Shown here in pieces: positions 11,045 through 22,184 of a stretch of 64,000 nucleotides of DNA. How positions within the stretch are numbered: the first letter of the stretch is position 1; each line of letters begins with the position of its first letter. The stretch comes from Gymnopilus junonius (Eukaryota; Basidiomycota; Agaricomycetes; Agaricales; Galerinaceae), in contig JADNYJ010000047.1 of assembly GCA_015501075.1 (NCBI GenBank), forward strand, positions 124,001-188,000, in the 5' to 3' direction. The notes below the pieces were generated by a model. It made no database searches. It worked only from the letters and a program-made list of their open reading frames with translations, and had not been told where the DNA came from. A program made the position numbers and the translations under genes.

Positions 11045-13546
11045 TTACTTATGTACAATTGAAGAGTCAGTGGATGAAGGCTCGGAAACCATATCAGGAC
11101 GAATAACAATAGAATCTTCGTTACTATCTCCCTGAGTTCGAGACTTGGTTAATTCAAACCTGCGGACTTCAGTCCGTCTGGGTATACAAGAAGATTCATT
11201 ACTACCGCGAGTTGTTGGGCGCCCTGCTTGCAGAGAAGCCTGAGAATACACGCTAGTGCCACGAGAAAGATTACTTTGACATATGGAGTCGGTTGATATT
11301 TGCCTTGAGTAAAGAGTAGTAGGCGCAACACGAGCTGCTTGTGGCTTTGATGATGCGAGAAGAGGAATTCTAGATCCTGTTCTTTCCAGCAAGGTGCTGG
11401 TATGCAAATGATGCTTGTCGTGCGTATAGATGCGGTTTCCATCTGCAAAGGGAAGAGTAGGTGAATGAATTTGTGGCCCCGAAGGCGGAGAACCATTTTT
11501 TTGGAGGATATGGACGACGCCAGCTCCATTTCCCGTTTCCTCCAGTGTCCAGGCTTTCGACTTGGCAGTAGACGTCGAACTTTCCCGAATGAAAGCGCCT
11601 TTTGTCCGACCCGAAGTATTCCTGATAGATTCTCTTGTGGTCCTTTTTGGAAAGGCAGTCAGGTTGTCGTCTTCGGACATTCGAGGGGCAGCAGACAGAT
11701 TAGCAGCTACAGCATTGAAAGCATTAGCCAGCCCCATTTTGATAGAGGCCGACCAAGCCTCAAAAGAAGTCTCATCTTGCCTCTCTGAGCCGCCTGGTGT
11801 CGGCAAATGTCCAGGCTCCTCCCAGAGAGGTTCTGCGCAACGTTTTCTGTGATTGCGCAAGCGTTCTACCATATACTGAGACGAATGAAGAGTAGAATCC
11901 GGAGGACCAACGTTTTCAAGACTCATTCGACGATTTTGACGATACAGTGGGGACTCTTGCATCGCTCGAGCAGCAGCATTTTCGTCGATGAGATGGGGGG
12001 GAAGCTGTCGTCGAGCTCCTGGGCGAAGGGCAGCAGGGAAATACGTACCCGAAGAAGACATTCGTCCAAACTCACCGGAGACGCCAAAATAGCAGTTGGC
12101 ATGTCTTGGTTCTCCGACATCACGATCCCCGCAAGGCGTCCAAGCTTGGACATGTGCTAAATCCTCGCGGCTCAAATCCGAATTATCTAGCGATGCAGGA
12201 GCTTGCCCAGCTTCTAAAAATCCGCCGTGGTCCTTTCCAGACCCATCCCAAGGCACAAGAGTAATTGCCGCTTCTCTTCTCCTAGCATAGGATCGAAGGC
12301 GAACCCACCAAGCGATTAAAGCGGCGAGTAGAGCAAAGCACACGATGACAGCGAAAATTATTCCTACGTAGAAAAGAGTGCCATGGACGTTAAGATTCGA
12401 ATCCTTTCCGTTGAAATGAGGTGGAATTATAGTCGGCGTAGCAGACTGAGTAGTAAACGAGGAGGTAGAGCTCGATGAACTGGCGGAGTATGTAGCCGAG
12501 GGTGAGGAAGGAGAGGAAGTAGAACCCGTGACTGTTTGGGAGGAGTTCACAAGAGATGAACTGGGAGTTGACGGAATAGGAGTCGCTGAGGTTAAAGAAG
12601 GAGACAAAACTGTCGACGTAAGAAACGAGCTGGAGGTAGTTGGTATTCCTGGGCGTTCCGAAGAAGGACCCCGTAGAGACTCGGAGTCAGATGCTTGGCT
12701 GCTGACATAGACAGTTGACAATGCGTCCGTCAGCTGGGACGAACTTTGACCTTCAGTTACAACCGTGCCAGCTATGTGAGGCGCAGCTGTCTCGCTACTC
12801 TCAATAGGTAAAATTGAGGTGGCCGGAAGATCTGATTGTGAGGAGCTCAGGGATGTTGGAGAAGGAATGAGAACGGTAGGAGAAATTATGGAAACAAGCG
12901 TAGTCGCAGCTGGAATTTTGGAAGTAACAGAAGGTGTCGGGCTGCCATCGCTTTCTACCAAATAGGGACCCGTGAATGGAGGATATATTCGGCCAATCTC
13001 GATTATAGGTCCATCACCGTTTGAACCCAGAGTAACTAATGGAATTTCCTCCGACTCCCAGATCCCAAATTGATAGACGTCAGCTTCATCAACATCCATA
13101 AAATCAAAAAGTTGTAGATCTTCAAATGTTCAAGCTTCCGGAGCGACAGCAAAAGAGGAGGTAAAGTCAAATAGGGAGAGTAGGAACGACCACAGACACT
13201 AAGTGTCTCAGAGAATTTCCTCGTTTGTAAGCGCAATGAGAACGGCACGGCCAGACAAGGCCACAAAACTGAGACTCACGATCCTTATTCCGTATTCGTA
13301 ATGCAGATTGAATATCACCCATGGGCGAGGTTGAGGCGGGGAGTTTCCTCCGTCGGCGAACGTGAATTTGACAATCATATGGGCACCTGATAGTGTCACT
13401 GGCTGGATATGGATGCACCTTTGCATACAGTTGTCCGGGGTAGATCCGGTTCAGATTTTATCGAGAGCAAAATGCATGGCTCGTAATTCCAGCATAGCCA
13501 ACATGCTGATGATGATGGTAACTTTTGGTAAGAAAAGGGCGGGCAT
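11045..13546 (-). CDS. Ser/Thr-rich single-pass plasma-membrane protein
   Basis: The main exon (11045 to about 13110) gives roughly 690 residues. It starts with a small folded-looking part (DEADVYQFGIWESEE), followed by a Ser/Thr/Pro-rich stalk of about 140 residues, one strong transmembrane segment (LFYVGIIFAVIVCFALLAAL) ending in basic residues, and a long polar cytoplasmic tail. This is the layout of fungal wall-stress sensor or mucin-like receptors; the specific role is unknown. An upstream part probably encodes the signal peptide (ATG at 13546, MPALFLPKVTIIISMLAML) and an extracellular segment (TPDNCMQRCIHIQPVTLSG). That part has an in-frame TGA at 13451-13453, and the strong donor after 13279 does not match the phase of the main exon, so the N-terminal model is unresolved. 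The gene end at 11045 is firm. Confidence 0.65.
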
Positions 13547-13611
13547 CCTCGGAATGTACGCAAGATTCCACCAACCGGCGCCTTTATTTCTGTGGTACGA
13601 ATAGAGCGCAT

Positions 13612-15571
13612 ATGGGTCTGCTAGCGTGAAGTCATTCTCCGAGAGGAGTATGCAAGTTGAAGGGAGGTGTACGTGTACAGGCCCTACAAGCCCAAATCAA
13701 GAAGCTGTCAGGCACACTTTGACTTAGAGTCCCTAGCACGCCAACAACAAACAAAGGCAATCCGGCTTGCTCGAAACTTACAACTTACACGATGCCTGCA
13801 GAGTTCGCACTTTCCAAACCTAAGGCAGAACTACACACTGCCAAACCACAGCTAACGATCAGAAAACCTAGGGAATTATCTTAGCATCGTTATTGAAGTG
13901 CAATGAGGTTCGAAGGGGGTATTGTCGAATTGGCATCTCAAGGTGAGCAGCCAATCTTCGACATCATTTTAAACTTTCACTGACGTCTTTGTCGACAGCT
14001 ATTCCTGTGCTTGTCGCCATTTCTTTCGGTAACTTTGCTGACTCACCAGGATCGCTTTGAGAATTGGTCGGAACCGAGCGTCGCTCTCACTGATATTGTT
14101 TTGACGGCAACATGGTGAGATTAGATATGAATCTGTAAACGAGTCATCCCCTGGACCCTGCGGCTTACTGAGGTGTGCTCGCTCAGCGCCTATGTCATCA
14201 TAGGCTTGGATTTTGTCATGATCACTGTGACCCAGGTAATCATTCATTTAGGATGGCCAATAGGATCACGCATATCTAAGATCCAGATTCCAGACTGGAT
14301 TTCTCTATGCAGTACATACCTAAACCTACGAGCTGGTGCAATGGTCGCAGAAGATCTCACGCAAGTAAAGATGAAATCCGGAGAGTTTCTATCAACGAGC
14401 AGTTTCCGTAAGTGACAGAAGGAGGAAATTTTCGATACATCTTATGTTTTATTCCGCAGGGACGTTCATGCGCTTCTGTGGATATTTAATTGTCGGAGGT
14501 CTATTTCAACCGGCCCTCCAGCCTTCCCCGTTGTCCACTCGGAGGTATCATCCCATGGTGCGAGGCGGATCCCCGTTTTGGCAATAATGATGGCTCTGTG
14601 CCGGCGAAAGTCAATCGTTCACGGCGTCCAAGATTAGATTTCCTGCTTTCGCGGTGGTGATCCTGAAGCCTCCAGGTTATAGCGCCAAAGCCTTCGATGG
14701 TATGACATTGAGCTACTGCCGCTTACGATTTTCGCCTCAAGTCGGGGAGGTATGGATCAGCGGTCCAGCCTCCGAAAGGTCAGAAGGGGGATGAAGATAC
14801 CTGACACCTGTATTCATTTTCTTTGCCTAAGTTTTCATTTCATCTACTCACGTTAGAATGAAATGCACATATGCTTTGAGTTTGCAAGTGTGCACTGTAG
14901 GCGCTAAGGTTCAGGTCTAGGATTAACTGAAGGGCAGACCGTGACACGTGAAGCCTCATGTTCTGGCTTCCGACGTGGGATCGGAAATAAGCCAAATCAA
15001 GGTAGGCAAAGGCTGTGATCAAAGTTGCGCTCACTCACATGGAAATATTTTTCGTCAGGCCTCCACGGCAGTTGCTCGTCCATATCGGATTTTTACTGGT
15101 TTCAACTTCATCGTAAACTTGTTCAGAGTACCCTTATCTCCTTGGAATATTTAGGTTCCCGGTCTAATATCAAGGGATGAAGTTAGTGAATGGCTGCAAT
15201 TTCTCAGTGAGATGCTTTGTGTACTTTGGAAAATGATGACTCACCTGCCGCATCGACGTACAGATTCCTGCCGTCTTACTGATTTCGGACCGAGTCAAGG
15301 AAGGTGCCGCATACCATAAATGATCCACGGACCGTGCCTTGCATACCATCCATGGACATGTTTCATCAAGAGCAGAGGCTATTCAGTGTTCACCCGCTAA
15401 GATTTGACAAGATTGTTAGTTGTTAAGATCTACCATCTAACCCATACACGTCCGATTCTGACTCGGTATCAAATATCCAAAGAGCGGTGTAAAGAGAGTA
15501 TTTAAGGTACGTTCCATGACGATGCACTTCCCCAATTTACTTTTACCTTCCTCCTCTTCATACTTCTGGTC
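13612..15571. other. Intergenic stretch, no gene supported
   Basis: About 2 kb between the divergent membrane-protein and adenylating-enzyme genes. Open frames are at most about 80 codons, without recognisable domains or splice-linked continuation. It probably holds both promoters. Confidence 0.5.
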
Positions 15572-17384
15572 ATGCTCAGCTCCCATCTCACTGTTCTGGA
15601 ATCGAGTTCTTCGAAATACTCAACTGCAACACTTTTCCGAATCCCGCAATTGGACAACGCTGGATGTGTCGCTGAATGGCGATCAATAACGTACCAACAA
15701 TTCCTTCGTGACGTTGAATTGTTCGCTCGATACTGGACTCGTGTGTTCAAAAACGACCGGATACCAAAGCGGTCAGTAATTGGCATGTGGTATGTCAAAT
15801 TTCAAGCTGTATTTTAAGCATGGAAGTCTAACAATGTAATCAAGGATAAGTGGCTTCACGTATATCGACGTTCTCCATATCTATGGTATTTCAAGGGCTG
15901 GCTACATTCCGCAGCTTTTCAGTTTGCGACTTCCCAATCCTTCGGTAATTTATGAACTCCTGCAAAAAGCCAACTCGCGGGCCGTTATTTGCGATCCATC
16001 GTTTAAATCATTATTGGCCGACTGCCCTGTACCCACGCATTGTATCCTCGGCTCAGAAAAAATAGAAAGCGTGGATGAACCCTTGCCGGACATCTGGAAC
16101 ATTAGGGAGGACGATATTGCCTTCTATTTCCACACAAGTGGGTCAACATCTGGCAGCCCTAAGCTTGTTCCAATGAGCTTTCGTTGGCTGAACTCCGTCG
16201 TCGTTAAATCTCGTCATATAAGCATGCCTCAGAATCCCGAACGCCAGGATGTTACAGTCTTCATGTGAGCATTCTTCATTCCTCTTGTCGTCGAGGACTT
16301 CTGGCTGAACTATATTGAACAGGGGAAGCATGTGCCACATTGGACAGACATTCAGTGAGTATCATTCAGATATATGATTGCCGTGCCGTAATGTTAAATT
16401 TTATCCTCTAGTGTTCGTTGGAACTCTTCAATATGGCTCTTGTGTAATCCAGCCCACATCTATCGGGTTCTCTTCCGAAGAACTGATAGACATGATCCGT
16501 CGATGTGGACTTAATCGTCTTAACCAATTCGCGGCTTTCTTGATGAAGCACTTCAAGAACGCTCGCCAAGACTCCAAACTACTTTCGATAATGAAAAATT
16601 TGGATGACATTGTTTATTCTGGAATGCCCCTTCCTTACGAGGACGAGCAGTGGGCTCTTAAGAGTGGATTACCTCTCAGGGTTAGTGACTCTCAGATTTC
16701 CTGGTTTCTTGGTATTGATTTCATTCTTTTTAGAATCTCTTCGGTAGTACCGAAATTGGTGGTATGCTCATTGCAGGTGGAAATGAGCGCAATAAGGCTC
16801 TCTTGCAACCTTTACCTGGAACATCCTACAAGTTCGTGCCAATAGAGTCAGCAGGAGAGGAAGCTGTTCACCAATCTACCGCTGCCTTATATGAATTGGC
16901 CATTCTCTCGGATTCTCCGGATTGCCCCCACGAGACCCTTCGCCATGCGGATGGTCACTTTCACACTGGCGACCTCTTCCAGCAAATTCTTCCTGGATGG
17001 TGGGTATCCCGCGGACGAGATGATGATTGGATAAAATCGGAAACTAGTCTGCGATGCGATACCAAGTCCATCGAAGACAATGCACGCGCCATGTGCAGTG
17101 GTTTAATTGCAGAGTGCATCGTGGTTGGGAGTGGCCGACCTTCTCCTGTCATGTTCATCGAACCCGCAGTCGACATGGACCACAACAAACTCAAGAAGGA
17201 AATCATCCGAAAGACTCGTCAATTCCATGCCCGGCGCTATTTGCACGAGCGCATAACCTCCTCTGACATGATCGTTATCGTTCCGCGGAATACACTCCCA
17301 AGGACTGCGACCAAGGGCAACATCCGTCGAAAAGCAGTCGAAGAGGCATTCAAGACCCAAATCGACAGTATATTCGCTAACTAA
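15572..17384 (+). CDS. Free-standing AMP-forming adenylating enzyme (NRPS-like A domain)
   Basis: Five exons (15572-15789, 15845-16264, 16323-16354, 16412-16680, 16734-17384) give an in-frame 529-residue protein. It belongs to the ANL superfamily: it activates a carboxylic acid with ATP to an acyl-adenylate. Motifs in order: phosphate loop HTSGSTSGSPKLVP (exon 2), FGSTEIGG (start of exon 5), HTGDLF, GRDDDWIK, and the C-terminal PRTATKGNIRRK with the probable catalytic lysine. The sequence resembles the A domains of basidiomycete NRPS-like carboxylic-acid reductases, but no carrier (LGGDS/T-type) or reductase domain follows; the protein stops 27 residues after the lysine motif. Substrate unknown. 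The gene is convergent with tdp1. It may be a stand-alone acid:CoA or acyl-AMP ligase, or a relic of a larger reductase. Confidence 0.85.
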
Positions 17385-18015
17385 AGATGCGACAGCGTAA
17401 TGTCTCTCTAACAAAAGCTTGCGGTGCATTTCTTGGGTGCACTTTTGATATTGGTATTTATTCCTCTAGATTATTTGCCTTATAAGACGCTTTACTACTT
17501 GATCCGTATTATTATATCTTATTCATACTTTTATACCGGACACTTAGTGTATTTTTTGTGTTTCCTGTCTGTTATCGCGTCATCGCTTTGTAGCATTTGT
17601 AGCATTAGCACTTCTTCATCACTCACCCGCATTTTTTTCATTGTATGTAGTCAGATGTACATATTCACTTACTCCAAACTTACTCAGTCGTGGATGGTCT
17701 TCAGCGGATCAAATGAAATCCGATTGACCTGCTAAATATAGCTCACGGAGCTAATCTTGTTCGTTGAGATCAAGTTTGGAGTTGACCGAACTTGACCGTG
17801 CAAGAGAAATTTTTGAATCTCGTTTCAGGTTCTGATACATAGTGACGATATCCCGAGGCTGTTAATCAGCGGAGAGAATGTTGATGGAAGTGGGTGGTTG
17901 CTGGAGTTGTGACGTTCACAAAATTTGCGTTCGGCGGATACTAATTATAGACCATGTGCAAGCGAAAGAAAATCTATTCATCAGCTCATGAAAATGCGTA
18001 GCCAATTTATTAAGT
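17385..18015. other. Convergent intergenic region
   Basis: Shared 3' flank of the adenylating-enzyme gene (+) and tdp1 (-). AT-rich, with T-rich stretches near 17460-17660. No gene is supported. Confidence 0.5.
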
Positions 18016-20616
18016 TTATCTACTAGAACCCTCCTCCCTTGCTTGGTGATAAGCAGATTCTTCCTGCATCTGGATGTTTGAGATGATTAACGGTCAATCT
18101 ATTAGGAAAGAGAATCTTAAATACGCACCCACGGTTCATCCTTCGTGGTATATTTTCTGGGCGGCCGTTGGAAACAAGCAATACGATCTGCTTCCTTGAC
18201 ATCTTTCAGTAAGAATACTACGCCGACCTCGTAGTTCGTGATCTAGGGTTTGATGAGCGTTATGACGATATTTGATCCTATAGTCTCTTACATTGAGGAT
18301 CGGATTAAATGACGATCCGGAAAGGGTGCCCCAGGCGGACGGCGTAAAATTGTGGGATCCCACATACACCCAGCCAACCCCAGGGTCGACTGCCTGGATT
18401 TCATCGTCCTCCGTGTCCGAGGACTCCCCTTTATTGGTTCTCGCAGAAAATGCATTCTCTTGTAGTGTGGCAATAATCATCTGTCGGATATCACTCAGTG
18501 GAATGGACGTAGATAGACATGCTTATCACTTACCTTGGAATGCATTAAGACTGGACCGCCTTTGCTTCTAGAGTCGTAAAAAATGTCTTTAGGAAAGTTT
18601 TTCGAACTCCACTGCCTTCTGCGGCAGAAAATAGTGCCACCGCCCTGAGCAATGTATACGCCGAAGGTTAATATGACTCGGGTTTCCAAGAAAATCTTCT
18701 AAAGTCCTAACCATTTCACCCGCAGCGCTCTGCTGAACAGTTGCTTTCGTTGGGAAAATGAGCTTGACAGGCGGGTACGGCAACTTTTCCCGGGATTTCT
18801 TGGGCTTGTCAAGCCAAACTTCAGCGCTCTCACCCCTTGAGGACCAGTGGAATTCATTCAGCCACTGCGTGCTGTATAAACCGATGCTAGAACCCTGTGC
18901 AACAAGAGTCACAACGTCAAACAGGCTGAGAACATACGTCGTATATACTAACCTGACATTCTAGAACCAGGTCCTTAGCCGCTTTAGCATTTCCTGTTCG
19001 CATTCCCATCTTTCGCACAACCGACATTAGTCGGGGATGTCCATTTCTACTATGAATTGATAATCTAATCAACTCGTACAAGGAGAGGAAGTATGAACGC
19101 ACTGAATTACGTGGGGCCAGCCTTCATGCTTACCAGCGATAGAAGCAACCAAGTGAGCTTTGACATTCGACCAATCCCATTTTTGGCGCAGCTCGTCAAT
19201 ATCTTTTAAAGGCAGGTCTGGATGCTAGGATGTACAACTATTATTAGCATATATATATGAACTCAGGAGCTGAAAATATCTACGTTGTCACCAATCATTG
19301 CCGCAAGGGCTGGTCTGACGTTGATATCATATATCATACGTTGCAACACCGCGGGGAAGTCGTCCGCTTTCGGGTCATGGGGGATAGGCCTTGATCGTAG
19401 GGGAATATCTTGGAGCCAGACGCTCTGCATGCAAGATTCAGATATTTGCTATGACGGGATTAATTAAAAACGTTAAAAGCGAACATTTTCCATGTCCCGC
19501 CAGTCATATGCTACCAAATTCGCCGTGGATACGACAACTCGGAGCCGACCTGATTTGTAGAATAGCTGTGTAATTGAATCAGGATACAAGTGCCTACGTA
19601 TTTGGAGATTATTACCAGCATGAACTACGCAAAGGGTTCGTCAGCATGATACTGTTGCATTGGTGATAGGTAAGAACAGATGACAAAAAGACGGACCTTC
19701 ATGTGTTGGCATCCAAAACCATTGCGCAGAAAAGGAGTAGCTCTGATCCAATTAGGCAGTACATTTTTAATGCTGGCACCACCAGAGGCATCAGGTTGAG
19801 CAACCATAATGACTGGAACAGACCGATCAAAAAATTCGTATATCCAAGCCCAGTCCAGGGAATACGACGACAGTATGGCGAAAGAGAGTTCAGATTTCTA
19901 TTACGCATTCCCTTCATGTTAGCAGATAAGAGGACTGAATTGAAAAAGTGACTCACCTTGCCTAGCACTTCTGTCAATCGGAATGTTGACGACCCATCCT
20001 TCCGCGGTTCAGCATGTAATGTGGCGGTCTGTCGAAGTTCGCCGCTCCAGAACACTTGCTCGATGGCTGGTATAGAGTTGGAAGAAGAAAACTTGGAGCT
20101 GCTGACACCGGAAATGTTAGAGCGCATGCGGGACTGATTGGAAGAAGAAACCTGGTGCCTCTTGGCAGGGGGCTCCTCGATCTCCGAGTCATCCTCCTCG
20201 GTTGTTGAGCCTGGATCTGGCGTTGAAGGCCGTAACCTTTTTTGTCGTTCGCGTCTTTCCTTCTCTAGTTGGGCCCTCTCCGCGAGAAAGGCAGATACTG
20301 CCACTGGTCGATCTGATGATTGGCCAATCTCTGCGCTGGTGCTTGGCCCTGCTGACGGTTGCGATGGGATATGCGAATGTGATGAAGAAGACTTAGATGC
20401 TTGTAAGGCCTGCTTGATCTCCTTTCCGGAGCGTACGTCTTTAAAGTCCTCCTCATCATCGCTGACCAGGTTTATGACGTCCGAATCAGGTTTTCGAGCT
20501 TGCTGTTCTCGTAGACTCAACGCTATTGCTCTAAGATAATCCTCAGAAGACTCCACAATATCAGTTAAATCGTACAATTACCTAGCCAAGTCGTCATCTT
20601 CATCGGAAAAGGACAT
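18016..20616 (-). CDS. TDP1: Tyrosyl-DNA phosphodiesterase 1
   Basis: Removes stalled topoisomerase I peptides and other 3' adducts from DNA in the nucleus. Thirteen exons (complement): 20582-20616, 19957-20530, 19697-19897, 19616-19624, 19485-19565, 19284-19424, 19103-19224, 18953-19049, 18712-18894, 18534-18644, 18292-18480, 18129-18242, 18016-18069. They sum to 1911 nt, 636 residues. The N-terminus is a ubiquitin-interacting-motif-like helix (DDDLARAIALSLREQQ), then an acidic/Ser-rich linker. The phospholipase-D fold has the first HxK motif (CQHMK) and the second (VLMHSK), plus VVVSTANLV, AQGSSIGLYSTQW and GWVYVGSHNFTPSAWG. Exon 4 is only 9 nt (three residues after HMK). The acceptor at 19049/19046 has two in-frame choices differing by one residue. 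Start ATG 20616 is chosen because the 35-nt first exon completes the helix. Confidence 0.95.
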
Positions 20617-22184
20617 TTGTTGGTAAGTATAAGTGGCGATGATGATTACAGGTGTCACAATCAAACACGAAATAAGCAGCATCACATGATCCGTGACTAG
20701 ACGTGACTGAGATACGGTAATTGTGTAGTCATTTACTTTTAGGAGCTAAATAAGTATACGATGATGGCTGAAAAGAAGACAGCATTTCCGATGAGAAAAC
20801 CTGAAGTTTCAAGAGCAGGTAAGTTATTAAATAAAATCTTGATGTCGACATCTCTTACATAGTTTGTGCTTTGAATCTTCTTCGCCCTGGTCAACATACC
20901 CACTTATTCATACAATATTAATCTGAGAGGCTCCATTATTGGATTGAATTGACATGATCATTAATCACCGAGTGGCATACTCTGAGTTACTGAGGCAAAC
21001 CTTGGGCAATCCGAATGAATCTTAATCAAGGGACATATATCTGCTTCATTGTCAAATGTCAAACGCCAGATGGTATAATGTCAGTAATTCATTCTTATTG
21101 CGCTCATACATGTTTCCTGAAAAACTGCCTGATCTTGTCATCTTGATTTTAAAACATTCGTGCTTGACAGTTGTCATTCCTCGGGTCAGCTGCACTTCTC
21201 GACTCGATACTGCTGATTTCGGACTCCCGACGCCCGCCTCAGTTATTTTTATGTGTATTTCCTTCGTCAGCTTGCTGGTAATCTAGACCGCTCAAAGATA
21301 CTCCGACTGACCTTCTACAAATAAATCCTCTTCTAAAATCTGCACTTCATTGACGTTCAGTAGATGCCGAGCGTGGATGCAAACGTCTTCCGCAGTGGCA
21401 ATATTCGCATGCACCCGTAACCCAGCCCCTTGTGCTGGTAAAGCAATGAACAAGTGAAGTTGAGTGATTAGATCTTAGAGTTTGGCCCTTGGAGGGGTGA
21501 GGAAATCAATAACGGAGATTCCTACATGACAAGCTCTAGCAAATCTACAAGGCCTTTGACAGAACCTTCATTCGGTTTATTGTTGGTCAGTGCCTTCGCG
21601 AACTTTTCAAATATGCATATTAGCTGCCAGTCAAAACTAAATAAAAGCAGCGGAAACTAGAATACAAAGGAGGTTCCGAGGTGGGATCCCGTTTTCGTCC
21701 GAGAAGGAAGTTGTAAATATGTCGGATTAAAAATTACAGAGCGTCCGAAGCCAAAAAGGTGAACAGTGGGAACAGGTATTATTGTCGTCAAAATTAGACA
21801 GGTAAAAAGTTAGATGCTGGGAATCTGGTACATCATCGCCTTACCGTTCTCTCCACGCGCACTTGAGGTTGATCAAGGACCGGATTCGATGTAGTGGCAC
21901 AGTAAGTACGGTCCAGCAGATGTCAAGAGTCCGAATATAGCCTGATTCAGAGCCAACCACGTCTGAAGCAGGTAGAATGGCTGCAGGTTTAAACACATTT
22001 TCTTTCAGAGCTTTTAAATTTCACCCTCTTGTGGCACAGAGTGGAGTTGGGAAGGTGGCAGATGAGTGCCAAAAATAAGGCGTGGGTATTTCTGATACGT
22101 ATGGGCGGCTTACAAACTTGAAGCACAGCAACGGGCGTCGGGGTGACTGAATTCCAAAAACACACTTACAGACTGACGACGACG
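20617..22184. other. Divergent promoter region
   Basis: About 1.6 kb between tdp1 (-) and the DHHC transferase (+). Open frames are at most 76 codons, with no domain. Likely contains both promoters; I can pick out no specific element. Confidence 0.5.

Noticed and set aside
15572..20616. A secondary-metabolite cluster around the adenylating enzyme
   Set aside because: Flanking genes are Tdp1 and an unrelated membrane protein; no tailoring enzymes, carrier proteins or transporter adjacent.
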